Positions 1 to 12,342 of a stretch of 64,000 bases of DNA are shown here, in pieces (within the stretch, counting starts at the first letter, position 1; each line of letters starts with the position of its first letter). The notes under the pieces are model-generated. The model was given only the letters and a program-made list of their open reading frames with translations. It was not told where the DNA came from and searched no databases. Source of the DNA: Nectonema munidae (lineage: Eukaryota; Nematomorpha; Nectonematoida; Nectonematidae); assembly GCA_030549495.1 (NCBI GenBank), contig JAUIRK010001059.1:1116001-1180000 (forward strand), given 5' to 3'. Both the position numbers and the translations under genes were made by a program.

Positions 1-826
1 AAGTTTTTATCTTTCCTGTTCCTACATAAAAATCAATAATTGCGTAATAGAAAGATCAATACAGAGAAGAACAATGACGGTCACTTTAGAAAATTTTTTT
101 GACTCACTTCGTTTGATGAGTATAGAAAAAAAGAGAGCGTCCGACTCATTAGCACTGTATTTCTTAAACTCTTTTTTAAATCTATTTATACATCATGGTG
201 TCCGAAATAAAGAGTGAAAGAGGAAAAACCTTCTCGCGATGAAAGGGATCATTCCTAAATGACGTCACCCAAAATATTTAAGTTTTTGTATCGTGATTTT
301 TACCCCCTCTGCTATATTTTTAATACAGGGCATCTAGAATTAGGATTATTTTAAAAATAAGGAAAGTTTGGCTGTTGCAAAAAAGTCAAAATGGAAAGAG
401 GCCATGCATAGACTTTCTATGCGCAAAAAATATAGATATCTTGTTCGACTTTAAAATCAAATTACAAAGTATGATAGCAATAACAAATGTTGTATTTAAA
501 AGGAATTGTATATAAGAGATTAAAAAATTTTTATTACCTGTTTAATACCACAATGATCCAAAAATGAGAGGGTCATTGAACTACCATGAAAATGGTATCA
601 AAGATGCAGTCAGTGATTTTAGGAAAAGTCACGAAATTTGAAGGGACATAATTCTGTCACTGGTGAACAATAACTTTTTTAGTGATGGGCGCGAGGCGTT
701 ATAGGGTTAACATGTTTCCATTCTTTTAATGTATCATTATCCACTTTTTACGATGGATTCTTGAATAGAACATATATGACTTATAAAATTTGATTTGATT
801 CGATTTTAAAGCATTAGCAATTTTCT
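1..826. other. AT-rich sequence with no recognised gene
   Basis: No open frame with a recognisable product, no RNA gene and no clear repeat boundary was seen here. The last nine bases before position 827 form the left target duplication of the adjacent foldback element. Confidence 0.5.
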
Positions 827-1451
827 GGTTCTTGGTCAACAGGGCCGAAAAGCAAAACGGCCAAAACCAAAACGACCGAAAATAAAAGAATGGTGTCTTT
901 TTATATGCTTTTTTACGTTAAAAGTTAATAAATTATTTTTTATATTATTTATAGTTTTTTTTATTTTTCATACCCCTCCGATTCTTTATAATTTATAATT
1001 ATTTTTAAACGTTAATTTTGTTTATGTATGTATTTAAACATTAGGCCCAAGAGGATTTTGTCAATAGATGGAAAATTTTTTATATTTTCATCAGATTTCA
1101 TGAATAATTTTGAGTTTTTACATTTTCAGCAACCACTATAATAAACTGTTTTAAAATAAGAAAAAATTATACATTTTTTTAATTTGTGTATTGAATAGAT
1201 TAAAAATTTTAAAATAAGTTTTTTTCTTTCATCCATTTTTTAGGATCCTTACATTATGGTCTGTCTTATACTCACTTTCCATGTTGTTTGGATAAAAGGC
1301 AAAAAATAAATAATCAGAAAGGCTAAAATCCAAAAAAATTTCACTGTTTTTTGTGAAATTATTTTTACTAGAAAAAACCGTAATAGAGAGTAAAATTTGA
1401 GCTGTTTTCGTTTTCAGCCGTTTTGGTTATCGGCCCTTTTGACCAGACAGC
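827..1451. mobile_element. Foldback (Mutator-like) non-autonomous element, copy 1
   Basis: The two ends are inverted copies of each other. The left end reads GGTTCTTGGTCAACAGGGCC and the right end, read on the minus strand, GCTGTCTGGTCAAAAGGGCC. Inside each end is a short array of degenerate units of the type cgAAAACcAAAACg, and the core is AT-rich with no coding frame. The same nine bases, CAATTTTCT, flank it on both sides (818-826 and 1452-1460). Long terminal repeats with a 9-bp target duplication are typical of Mutator-like (MULE) elements, so that is the family I infer. Related arrays lie at 12343-14152 and 61560-62285. No transposase is present, so this copy would depend on one supplied elsewhere. 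Confidence 0.72.
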
Positions 1452-1460
1452 CAATTTTCT

Positions 1461-3071
1461 CCATGGCAATTATCCCACAATGACTAATTTCCAACTGGAA
1501 ATATTCTTAATGACAATTTTTCCACCGACAATTTTTAGGTCCCGGTTTCATAGAGTACACTTTAAAACCTACTTAGTTACATTACCACTATAACATAGAG
1601 ATCCTTAAAATTTTATTATGTCCTTTCCTTTTTAAAAAAGCATGCCAGTGGTACCAGTGGTTTTACCCAGTTGTCTTCTCATTTTTAGTATACCAAATCA
1701 AATTAAATTGATAGGAAACTGTAGGCATATGATGGCAACATGTAATTGACATAGTGAATAAAAGCATGAAAAGTTGTTGCACTTCCTTATCCTTTTGAGG
1801 TTTCTGAAGATAGTGACTAAAAATGATCAGGGCTTGTCTCCCGTTCCCAACCTCTTGAAATTTTGGAAGATTAACAAATATTGAAAAAAATTTGAAGAAG
1901 CTGTACTCGCTACTTTCATTTATATTTTTAAACAAAGATTCAGAAGACATTATTCCAAAACACCCATGACTCAAGAAAGGATTTTTCATCCTAGTTCCAT
2001 TTGGATGAAATATAAATTTTAAGAACTTCTCTATCTACCTGGCACAGATTGGATTGCAGAGTTTTAATGTTAAAAAGTGACTGTTAAACAGGCCAGAGAA
2101 AACGTTGACAGTTGACACGCATAATAAAAATAAAATGATAAATGTTAAAAAGTACATTGAAATTGGAGGTCCATTCATCACAACTGAACCAACTTTCCAA
2201 GGCTTCTCTGAGACAAAGTTTAAGGTCTTCAATTGCGCTAAACAATGATTTATATTAAAAAATGAATTTAATAAAGACATGCAATAATAATAATTGGAAA
2301 GAAAAATATATATGTATATATTGTATATATGAATACAAAATTAAAAAACAAGGGTTACATAAAGGCCAAATGTCCAAAGGGAGTATCAATAAAGCAAAAC
2401 TTTGTAACAAATACGGGTATACCAGAATTACCCTGACGCAAAAATGTGAAGGCGCACAAAAATCCTATTACACATACACACACACACTTAGAGATATATT
2501 CACATTTACACTCATATAACACAAACAAAATTGGCATCGCTATTCACTTTCAACTGTGCACTACTTACACAGTGAACATATAAGCGACACACATGTATTA
2601 TTTTCCACTTAGACCCGTGTTTCCCAACAAGTCTTACTTTATATCACGCACTTAAAATTTTCAGGCGCTGTTTTTAAAATGATTTCTTATTTTGTTACTT
2701 TTTTAAACCTGATCTCTATTTGTTGTGTTACTGTCATTTAACCCGTTTTGGGCTATTGTTCCTGTAGAGGAATGCAGAATAACTCGAATTCCTAATGGGG
2801 ATTCAAAAGAGGTTAATCAAAATCGTCGGCTTTGCGCGGATTAAAATGGGAATAAATTTATTTTCATATGTTATTATTTCAAAAAAAAAACAATGTTGTT
2901 GTGATCTTTTTGCTTCATCGTTTGATGCAGGATTTTTTTATATCACGAGATTGAGCTTCAGCCTTAAATCTGTGCGAATAACAAGATCCATGTTTTCTCT
3001 TTTTTCTGTAAAAATGAAACTTCAAAAGATAAATTCACAAAAAACGAATCATGTAGATGGGAAATGTAAAA
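1461..3071. other. AT-rich sequence with weak open frames only
   Basis: Minus-strand open frames at 1663-1989 and 2035-2280 (108 and 81 codons) carry no motif I recognise. A sequence near 2740 (TTAACCCGTTTTGGGC) resembles a piggyBac-type end, and one at 2624 (CCGTGTTTCCCAAC) resembles a hAT end. Neither has a visible partner. No host gene was seen. Confidence 0.4.
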
Positions 3072-3079
3072 CATATTTC

Positions 3080-3394
3080 GGTACTTATGGGTTATCTCCC
3101 TCCCCCCCCCCCCACTCTAAAAAATTTTTTAAAAATTTTTATTTGAATTTAAATGATGAATAAAAATAATAAATTACTTGTTTAATATATAAAATAATAA
3201 TTTTATATTAATAATTTTATATTATATAGTGTAACTAATGAAAATCATACAGCAAAAAAGTAATAATTTAATATATAAAATTTTTTTTAATAATTAAATA
3301 TATAAAATTATTAATTAATTAGTATTTTAAAATTATTAAGTTGGAAAAAAATTTTTTAGAGTTGGGGGGAGGGGGGAGATAACCCATAAGTACC
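3080..3394. mobile_element. Inverted-repeat MITE with exact 8-bp target duplication
   Basis: This 315-bp element begins GGTACTTATGGGTTATCTCC and ends with its inverse complement. The arms continue through a poly-C run (poly-G on the right) and an ACTCTAAAAAATTTTTT block, giving about 50 bp of pairing. The centre is almost pure A and T. The octamer CATATTTC stands directly on both sides (3072-3079 and 3395-3402). An 8-bp duplication fits the hAT, P or Merlin superfamilies. The ends do not start with the usual hAT CA(G/T), so the superfamily is left open. It has no coding capacity. Confidence 0.82.
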
Positions 3395-3402
3395 CATATT
3401 TC

Positions 3403-5811
3403 CACGCTTTATTTGAATATAATGAAGCAATGCGATTATCTATCCACATTAAAAATTAATGTGTTTCATGGTTGCATTTCGCCAAATCATTATTGAAAGG
3501 TTCATAGTGTTCACTTCAAATATCTTTATCCAGTAAGGATTTTCTTCAAATGGTTCAATGAAGCATACTCAGATTAATGTGTCTAAAATTCCTTATTAAA
3601 ATGAACTTTGCAATTTTCAAGGTGTTTAATGATTATAATAATTAAATAAATACTCATCATCAAGTTTAGTAATTTTACCAAGACAATAGAAGGATGAAAA
3701 GACGGAACAATAAATCTTTAAATTTTGTTTCGATTTTAAACAACTCATATTGATCAAAGACATTATAACTTCAAATAATATTTATACCTAAAAATATATA
3801 AGAACAAAAAAACTAGAAATTTAACTTAAAGTTATTTTTATGCTTAGTAGATTTTGGAGTAAATTAAAAAAAGCTTTTTAAAACGATGGAAAATACAATA
3901 ATAGCTCCCTGTAATTCACTATATAAGCCAAACACATAAAAAAAGGCAGCGTGTATTTTATATTTGTCAAAAATATAATTTCTTATGGGAAAAGACTCAC
4001 TATTGATTTAAATAATTTTGAGCTAAAATACCTTTATAAAGAAGAATGCAAGAGGTAGGTTGAAGTGCTTATCACACCACTCCAAACAATAACTCTCCAA
4101 TTTCTAACGAACAATCTACCAATGAATATCATAGCGCATTCTTGACGACCACCAGAAAATATTGAAATGAAACATAAAAACAAAGTGTAAACCGCCATAT
4201 TTCCATGTTGCAATACATCAACACAGCCATTAACAAGAACCTTTACTGATGGATCCAAAGCATTACACTGCAAAACATGCAGCACGGAGCACGCAAAGCA
4301 ATACTTACCTTACTCCTTCTATTGGCCTGATCAAAAAACTAATGAAAACATCAAGAATTGAAATGATATAACTTCAAACCCACAAATAACTCCAGCATTC
4401 ACCTATACAAGATAAAATAGTCTCCCTTTACTAATGCTTGGATATAAATCTCCCTTTTTACAAAAGATATTGTTGGATTAATTATTATTATCGTTGTTAA
4501 TGAGTTAAAGAAGTTGAACCACAATTGCTTAAAAAATCACTTCAATTAAAACTCACTTTTCTTCCAATTTTCTAGAACTTACTATTGTACCACCTCCCTT
4601 CAACATCTTTAACATTTCCCTGCGTCAATTCTATTTTTACCATCTTGATATCTCATTCCGCCAGCTCAAGCAAGAACATAGGAATTTGTGGGACGTTCCC
4701 TGTTATTTCCACCAACAAGGGAAGCCTAAAGAGAATGCAATCGATATTTATGAAAGACACAGGCTATCTAGAGAGATCATGATGAGTGAAATCAATTTTT
4801 TTATTATCTAAAATATTTTTTAAATTTTTACATTGAAAAAGTAAGAAAATTGTGTTTTTTGAGTTTCCAATCGAAACAAAGCTTTCACACAACGCGAAAC
4901 ATTTTGTTATAGATAAAATGATGACTATGAAACATTTTCCCTGGCTTACAGTGTATATATTTATACAATACAGGATATGGGAAAGAATAAAAGTATCTTA
5001 GCCACTTCCGAATAGCGGCTAGAGAATATAAATAAAAACTTTAATACTTATCATAAACATTGTTATCCCAAAATATTTTTTTGTTTCAGTCAAGAAATTT
5101 TTTTATACATACTAACCTCAAATTGTCGGAATGTACCGAGATTTACCGATCCCAGGTAAAAGGGTGCACCCTACAGACAGGCATACCAAAAATTATGAGA
5201 TATCTTAAACAAAGGTATCAAAGAAAGAAGAATGTAAAATAATTATCAATTAAAAATCAATTTTTTTTTAAGTATTTACCAAATGATTGATCATATTAGA
5301 GATGTATTAATCTTACAATTGAACGCTTTCATCAATGAAGGTATGAATGAGCAAGACAACAATCTTGATTTTAACATCGACTTTAGCTGGAAGTTTGCTT
5401 TAAAAACAAAATAAAAAGGAATAGTAAAGAAATGGAAGCTGTCTACCGTATATAAAATAAACTTTCGCAAGTTTTATTCATTTTAAAGGAAGTTCTAGAA
5501 ATTAAGGATTCATTCCTGATAAAACAACAATTTTTGAAATATTTGTATATTGTAAATTCATCTAGGGTAAAATTCATTAAAAAATTAACTTTGTGTATTT
5601 ATAAAGTTTTTTTCATAATTTATAATTTTACTAATAAATTTTTTCCAGAGAATAAAAAAAAATAAAGTTTATTTGTTAGTTAGTAAAAACTACTAATCTA
5701 TATGTTTACAATGGGTATTTAAGTTATTAATCAGAAAAAAATAAACAAAAATTAATTTTTAAGCGACAGAGTGTGACCAAACCTAAAGTTTAAAACTTCT
5801 AAAATATTTAG
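3403..5811. other. Non-coding or unrecognised sequence with two unexplained open frames
   Basis: The longest frames are 4034-4285 on the minus strand (83 codons) and 4585-4782 on the plus strand (65 codons). In the second block both strands stay open for a long way, and an alternative plus frame also reads protein-like. None matches a family I know. The block may be a decayed coding element. No splice-supported gene model could be built. Confidence 0.35.
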
Positions 5812-5850
5812 AAAGAATATTTCTGACAGATATGCCCATTGAAATTAAGG

Positions 5851-6147
5851 AGAAAAAAGTTTACAACGAATATAAAAATGAAAAAACTGAACACTTTATC
5901 AGTGATACTGCTAACTAGTTACGGAGTATAAACTCCTTTTTCAAAGCAAATATATATAAATGATAATGAGGTGTAAAGAGATTGAGGATGTTGAGAAAAT
6001 GTTGTTATCCTCATTCTCTTTACATCTCATTTTCACTATTTTAACATTTATATATATTTGCTTTAAAAAAGGAGTTATACTCCGAAAGTATAGTTAGCAG
6101 TCTCACTGATAAAGTGTAGAGTTTTTTTCATTTGTAAACTTTTTTTC
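5851..6147. mobile_element. Foldback element, family with second copy at 36 kb
   Basis: Two arms of about 135 bp pair with each other. They share blocks such as CACTTTATCAGTGA, CGGAGTATAA, GCAAATATATATAAATG and TGTAAAGAGA, separated by a short unpaired centre near 5985-6000. A second copy with the same centre motifs is at 36022-36314. Both copies share an extra stretch just outside the left arm (AAAGAATATTTCTGAC at 5812 and at 36022), so the mobile unit is larger than the hairpin. No coding frame is present. No target duplication was resolved. Confidence 0.7.
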
Positions 6148-9100
6148 TAAAATATTGTATACGAGGTAGTTACTTGTGAAAAAGGATGGCTAGAAATTTG
6201 ATAAAAGGCTGAAAATTTTGAATTAACGCGCTATCAAAGTCATCTTGTAGAGGAGAACAATGGGAAAATATGTTTTTGTCATGCTTGCCATCGCGAATAC
6301 TGAGGTGTAAAATTGGAGGAAAGCCAAAATTCAGAAAAAGAATGAGGCAATAGTCAGCAATGCTACTAGCGAGAGATTGAATCACACACCTGCCCAGCTT
6401 GGGACCAAGATTATTGAAGAAATTTCGGAAGATGCAAACGAAGCCAAGCGGCCTGTCCACAAAAAATGGAAAGTGATTGTGCATTGTGAGTGCTAAGATT
6501 TGCAGAAGTTCTTCGAAAAGAAGGCACAACGCCGAGTAAGTTGAAGGAGGCGCGTTTTCGCACGAATGAGACGTTTGATGCTTTCGGATCATGTCAAAGA
6601 TTGCGTTTAAACAAGACGGTTCGTCTAAAAGAGTGATGCAATTTTAAATGAAACGACGTGAAGACGAAAGAAGTTTTGGTATTTGGAGAGGAAGCTTGGC
6701 TGGAAAACAACGCATATGTACAAATTAGAGGTGGAGTGATGCAAGCAAAAAAGATCTGTGATATGTAAAAGGTGACAACTGTGTTTCCTTCTATAAATAA
6801 GTGAGGGAAAGGTGTAAAATTCAGGCGCAATTGTGTTTCATGTATTTTCCATCAAATGAATGCTTGCATTATTTATTATCTTTTGAAACATGAGGCATGT
6901 GTACATTTTAAATATTCTTTTAATTTATCATTTCCCCCATTTTTAAAGTGTTAAGTGTATCATTGAAAGAATTTAATCGCCTTCTCATTGGTATCTTAAT
7001 TCACAGCACAAAACATTTTTTACTTTATATGCGAGATATATTTTTGTACACTTAAAAGGTAGCTTCTTTTCTACACTGCTTATATTCAATCATTATAATG
7101 TGCACCCAAAAATATCAAAATGTGAATTTTACAGGATCGATCCTAGAAAACGCTGAACCACTTAATGAAATTATTTTATAAAAAAAGCAATCATTTTTAA
7201 AGCTTTTTAAATTCAAATCTGACAAGCAATTGCTCAGATATCAGTTTGAAATAAAACCATTTTTCTTAATTCCCAGTTTATTATTCCAGATTCAAATTAA
7301 AATCTATTTTTGAAAAAAAGGATGTCAAATTTACTTTTGGCAGAAAAAGTTGGATAAAGACTTATTTAATACTCTCTGTAAAAAATCATTAAATTTTGGT
7401 GCATAGTGTTATCAGTCTTGTTTTAAATATTATATCGCCGATACTTTGATTTTCATAATAGATTGCAAATAATGTTGGATCCTGTTTTACCTTCACTAAA
7501 TAACGGAATCCCAAGTGATTTAGAAGAATGACTGTTTTTCATTCATCGATGTCTTAGTTCCAAAAAAGGAGTTTACACAAACTTAACTCCTAATATGTTT
7601 GATTATTTCTATTTTTAGTATAAAAACTTTAACTATGTAGCATTGAAGGTACACATTATATTTCTGATTTATTGGGAACGCGTTAAAAAAAATAAAAGAA
7701 AAATTCAAGCATAAAAAGGAGATAAAAATGAGCACAGTTGAATAAAAAATGGTTGATTTAGAACCCACATGTTGAAAATGAAAATACGGTGCGGATCGCT
7801 ATCACGCGATTGCTTGTAAGGAAGTGATCTAGCTATGGCGCTCATGCGGTGAGTTGGCCAAAACGCTTTATAACAACTTCGTTTGAACATCTCAAAATGC
7901 GATCTAGGAGTTTGACCCTCCTTGGAAAAGTTAAACGACGATCCAGCTAGCTTGCAATACAAATCAGCATGTTAGTTAGTTAGAGGATTAGTTAGTGAGT
8001 AGGACAGTTAGTTAACCCATTTACAAGTCAAAATTCATTTAGAGGTGAATGACATGGAAATTTTGGAAAATAGCACTGTTGAAAATGATGCCTAGAACAA
8101 CTTATAACCCTTATCTACTTAATAAAAATTATTGCAAAAAAATTTGGTAAGATGATTTAAACGGTTCAAAACACTTTTTGATTGAAAGGATAAATACCAG
8201 GGAAGGTTGAAATTTTGGGTGGAAGGGCAAATTTTTTTTAATGATTTTAACTATCAAGAATTTTGGATCAAGGTATTCATTTTTATATAAGTAATATGAA
8301 GAGTAATAGCTAAAATGCCTTCAGAGATGAAGTGATTATTATGATGAAGGCGTTAAATGATCCATGGTAAAGGTCAAAATGAGAATAAACTATTAAAAGC
8401 TATACTGCTGTGCCAGGCTCCAATTATATGAGGAGTGATCACCCTCCCCCATCGGCCGCACCCTGAATGTTCACCACTGCCAAATACACAGTTTTATCAA
8501 GTTATTTGTCTGCCCCCCCCCCCCCCATTCCACTAATATAGTTGGATCCTAGACTGAAAAAATTCGACCCAGCTAAAAACATTATCCTATATACATATAG
8601 CATAGGATAAAAAAATATGTATAGTTTGTTAGATATAATAGGAAATAGCTTTGTATTTTTCAATTTGCCTAACACTCTTATATCAAAAGAGTTTTAAGAT
8701 TTTTTAGTTTTCTGGCATAAAAAAACTTCTAACCCCTCCCATCCCCTCACCCCTAACAAAATGATGAAAAAGGTCCTGTTGGAATGTGCGTTTGTGGAAA
8801 CGTCCTATAACTGCAATGACAAATAGATAAAAATAGAAAAACGCAAACTCCAATAGTGAAAGGATGCCAAGTCGTCGATGTTGATTGTGAAATATGGATG
8901 CGATGAGGTCGTTGAAAGAGATTTGCAGTTTATTGGCAAAGTAGAGTACAGCCTTTGGTAGTCTCTTTCCACGAGAGACACAAAACAGGGTTTGCAAAGA
9001 ACATCCTCCATACCACCAACCTTCTCTTTCGCGGGCACTACTAGAAAAAGAAGGGATACGTTTGCTTTAGGAAAATAATTTATAAATTGAGTGAGCGAAC

Positions 9101-10394
9101 CTTTTTTCCTCGGCATACTGATGCAAAGTTCCTTGTGATAAATTTGAGGGGATATCAACTGAATAATAAGAAAATGGTAAAGCGATCAAAATGTGAAGTA
9201 ATTCAAAGTGAGTAAGAGATGTATTTTCTGTTTTAGACGTTATAATAAAACTTGAAACTCTGGAAATTAACTTCGCGGAAATTAATTTAGCGAAATTTTT
9301 GTGTTCGCGCATTTCTCTAAAAATTTTCTTACAAAACTTCTATATATATATTTTTAGAATCATCTTTATTATTATTACAATTAAACTTCGTAAAAGTAAT
9401 GCAGTGGAACTTCGATTCACGAACAAATCTTAACACTAACCCTTGAAATTAATAAGAATATTTCACTTTTTTAGCCAGGAGGTTCAAAGATCAGACAAAT
9501 AGTATTTTGAAAGATCTGCAGAAACCTTACGAGTGGCGCACTCAGCACAGATGAAATCCAGGCGGATGCTTAATGACAGATGCTGTCACTTAAAATTTCT
9601 GAAAACACTTCGAAACGTAGACAAACTTAATTATAAGGTTAAAAGCAATCTGGACCAAGCATTATTACATTTTAAAGACTGAAATATTTGCATTGTACAT
9701 TTATTTATCATTCACAAATAAAATGTACCGCCCGGACCGAAACGATCCGGGCAGTTTCTCCCCTTCTTGGTGAACCACTACAAATGGGAAACTAGACAAA
9801 ATCAAAAAGCAGGCATTCTAGCCACGGACATTATTTCTAAAGAAACAAATCATTGAAAAACTTCTTCAAACCTTTCAGTTCCAATGAAACAGCAGTGTCC
9901 TACAAAATAAAAATCACCTGTTTCTAGTGAGAAAAAATCCTCATGAAAAATGTGAGACGAATAGTTTCCAAAAACCTTGGCATTTTTCAAATCATAGTTT
10001 CAGTAATTTCACACAAAAGCTAGAGATCTAGAAAAAATATTTCCCAATAAAAAACTATTACCTGCTTGTTCCTATCTTTTAGGATTCTACATTAAAATAT
10101 TATCTTTTGAAAAATTGTGCAAAAAATTTTTATGACAGGGCTTCTTAAACATTTTTGTTTAAATCGCCCACTCAGATTCTAAAATATTCAAAAATCGCTC
10201 ACTATGAAGTAAAAAAATTGTGAGGAACTTTCGCCATTTTTTCAAACTTTAAATTAAATTCTTCATTGGACTTTGATAGAAATCTTGCCTACAAGGTATT
10301 AGAAAATTGCTTGTAAAATGCGGAACTATTTGCTGAATAAAAATTGCCCCCCTAAATCCAATATTGGCGAAGAAGTGGGTTTAGAAAGCCTGCA
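6148..10394. other. Gene-free stretch with low-complexity patches
   Basis: Minus-strand frames at 6170-6592 (140 codons), 6594-6830, 7705-7962, 8704-8997 and 8805-9158 overlap one another in different frames and lack recognisable domains. They look like decayed or chance frames. Other items are a poly-C run near 8514-8526, a small hairpin TTATCCTAT/ATAGGATAA around 8585-8611, and a GC-rich hairpin at 9730-9752. No splice-supported host exon was seen. Confidence 0.4.
9730..9752. other. GC-rich hairpin
   Basis: GCCCGGA pairs with TCCGGGC across a nine-base loop (CCGAAACGA). It stands out because the surroundings are more than two-thirds A+T. It is not the histone 3' stem-loop. It might be the end of a mobile element, but no partner was found. 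Confidence 0.35.
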
Positions 10395-10556
10395 AGGCAA
10401 AGGTAGATGATAGTGGGTGTATTATATCGAGAAAACCCAACCGCGTAGCTTTTTTTTAGTAGAAACCCAATCAAGTTGCTTCAAACTTGATTCGAACTCA
10501 AGGCCTTGTGGCTTCGAAGCAAGACATCTACTTCTAGACAACGCTACACATGCTCT
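10395..10556 (-). mobile_element. tRNA-derived SINE, copy 1
   Basis: Read on the minus strand, this begins with a tRNA-like head. The B-box GTTCGAATC lies at 10489-10497 and an A-box-like stretch with TCTAGAAGTAGATG lies upstream. A unique body follows and ends near ACACCCACTATC...ACCTTTGCCTT. The copy at 17125-17268 has the same head-body order and the same terminal pattern (ACACCC...ACCTTTACCTT), so the two belong to one family. SINEs of this type are copied by polymerase III transcription and a partner LINE. Confidence 0.65.
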
Positions 10557-12282
10557 AATAACGATTGGAATGCAAACGTAGTCAGTCTTACTATTTTATT
10601 CACAAGGTCAAGTCTCTTTAATGTTCCTGGTCAAAGCATCGAAGTAAATTTGTGGTTAAACATTATAATTCAGTATTCATTTCGAGTGTTTTATGATATA
10701 TATCAAATAGCTTTTGAAAATTTTGCGAACTTGGCTCTCTTAACCGCATCTTTTTTGATGTTCGGAGTTCTAACATAGACGCTTATATTTAACTAAAGAA
10801 TTTGCTGTTTAAAACAGCAGAGCAGCTATGATAAAATTATTATATTGCCTATTTAAAAATTAAGTCAGGGATATAAAATTAAATTTATTATTGTTTATTT
10901 TAGTCATCAATGGAATTTAGGAGTCACGCGACAGATAAATGATACAAGTATTCAATGTGATCTTCATCTCATTCAATGGATATTTTTCATCATATGTTGT
11001 ATCAGACAAGAGTTAGTGTCGCATAAAGCATAATTTCTTCTAATCATAAATCAAAGCGGCAAAAATTTTAACTTCTCAGAAGTTGGCTAGTTAAAGGAGC
11101 ACATGCCATTAATTTCTCTTCCACCAGCCAATTTATTACTCTCCAGTTCAAAATGTTCATGTCTATTTACTCATTTACCTGTAATATGCTTGTTGGTAGC
11201 AGGGGAGTCAATTTTATTCAAGGCAATAAGAAAAATTTAGAGTTTCTAGATCTTTTAATAAAATCTATCGTACATTTTTTCCAATATTCGATATTTTGGT
11301 AATCAATATTTTTTACATATATTTATCTATATATCCACCGAGTAATACACTAGAAAATGTTTTCGCCTTCCCTCACAACAATAACTATCTAGGTCATCTA
11401 TTCACGAAGTGGGATGTACAAAATTTGAATTACATTTTATTTTAAACAAAAGTATAGTTAACTATACTTTTTTAAAAATGGCCGTAAATTAGGCTGCCAA
11501 ACTATCAACCCGGGACAAAAAAATGGCATTGAAAAAGTCAAGAACAAAATGTTTATTTCTTTAAAAATACTTTGAAAATAGATGATTTTTATACTAAAAA
11601 AAAGAAATAAATAATCACATTTGAAGCTAATTTTTTTCAAACTCCTTTATTTGACATGTAAGAAATGAAAAAGCGGAATTCCATTCCGCGAAAATCCAAG
11701 AACACCGGGATATCTGGCAATTCTTCCATGGATTTAGTTGACTCGTATTGCTTAGCTTGCCTGAGTGGGCAGTAAATGGCATTCGCGTATTCATTTAGGG
11801 CTTAGACTCACCCAATATGTAAGCAGTCGCTCTTCTACTCAATAAGCAAAATTCGTTTACGTTTTCTTCTGCATTCTGAGATATATTATTTTATCTTCCC
11901 TTCTGATTCAAAATCGTCTGAAATATTTCAGTCAGAGTGGAAGCCAGAAGTATATAGGGGAAAGATAGTGGAAAGGCCATCAGATATGGTGCTTTTCTTA
12001 AAGTAAATCTTCAAGGAAAAACAAGCTAAAACAAAAAAATATTTTGACTTTGACGTTACGTTTTCTCCTTCATCAAAAGTGATTTTATATTAATTCGGTT
12101 GGTTAGCTCAAAAAACATCCGTCATCATTAAATAAATGTAATGAAGATATAAAAATCATTGGCTTTTGACAGAAGAATAAGACTTTGAGTCTATATAGAA
12201 GTATTATGGAATGGTGCTCAAAGGGTCAATTAGAACGAAATTCGAAATATACCACGTGATCTGGCTTCTCCTTTGATTTCAC
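10557..12282. other. AT-rich stretch with no recognised gene
   Basis: No coding feature was identified. A perfect 24-bp palindrome lies at 11448-11471. A short hairpin (GCGGAAT/ATTCCGC) lies near 11672 beside a CCGGGAT motif, which may belong to an old transposon end. Confidence 0.4.
11448..11471. repeat. Perfect 24-bp palindrome
   Basis: AAAAGTATAGTT is followed directly by its inverse complement, centred on GTTAAC, with no loop. It could extrude as a cruciform or be the fused ends of a small inverted repeat. Confidence 0.6.

Positions 12283-12327
<45 letters not shown>
12283..12327. repeat. (TAT)n trinucleotide microsatellite
   Basis: About 15 uninterrupted TTA/TAT units. The poly-leucine open frame that starts at 12273 is simply this repeat read through and is not a gene. 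Confidence 0.95.
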
Positions 12328-12342
12328 CCTGTGCCGGGTCGA

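Noticed and set aside
2615-2650. hAT-like end CCGTGTTTCCCAAC
   Set aside because: No matching inverted end or target duplication was found nearby.
4034-4285. RNase H-like TFTDGSK motif on the plus strand near 4240
   Set aside because: A single short motif without any neighbouring RNase H or reverse transcriptase sequence; most likely chance.
6170-6592. 140-codon minus-strand frame as a host gene
   Set aside because: No recognisable domain and no splice context, and the other strand and frames are equally open. Probably decayed repeat sequence.
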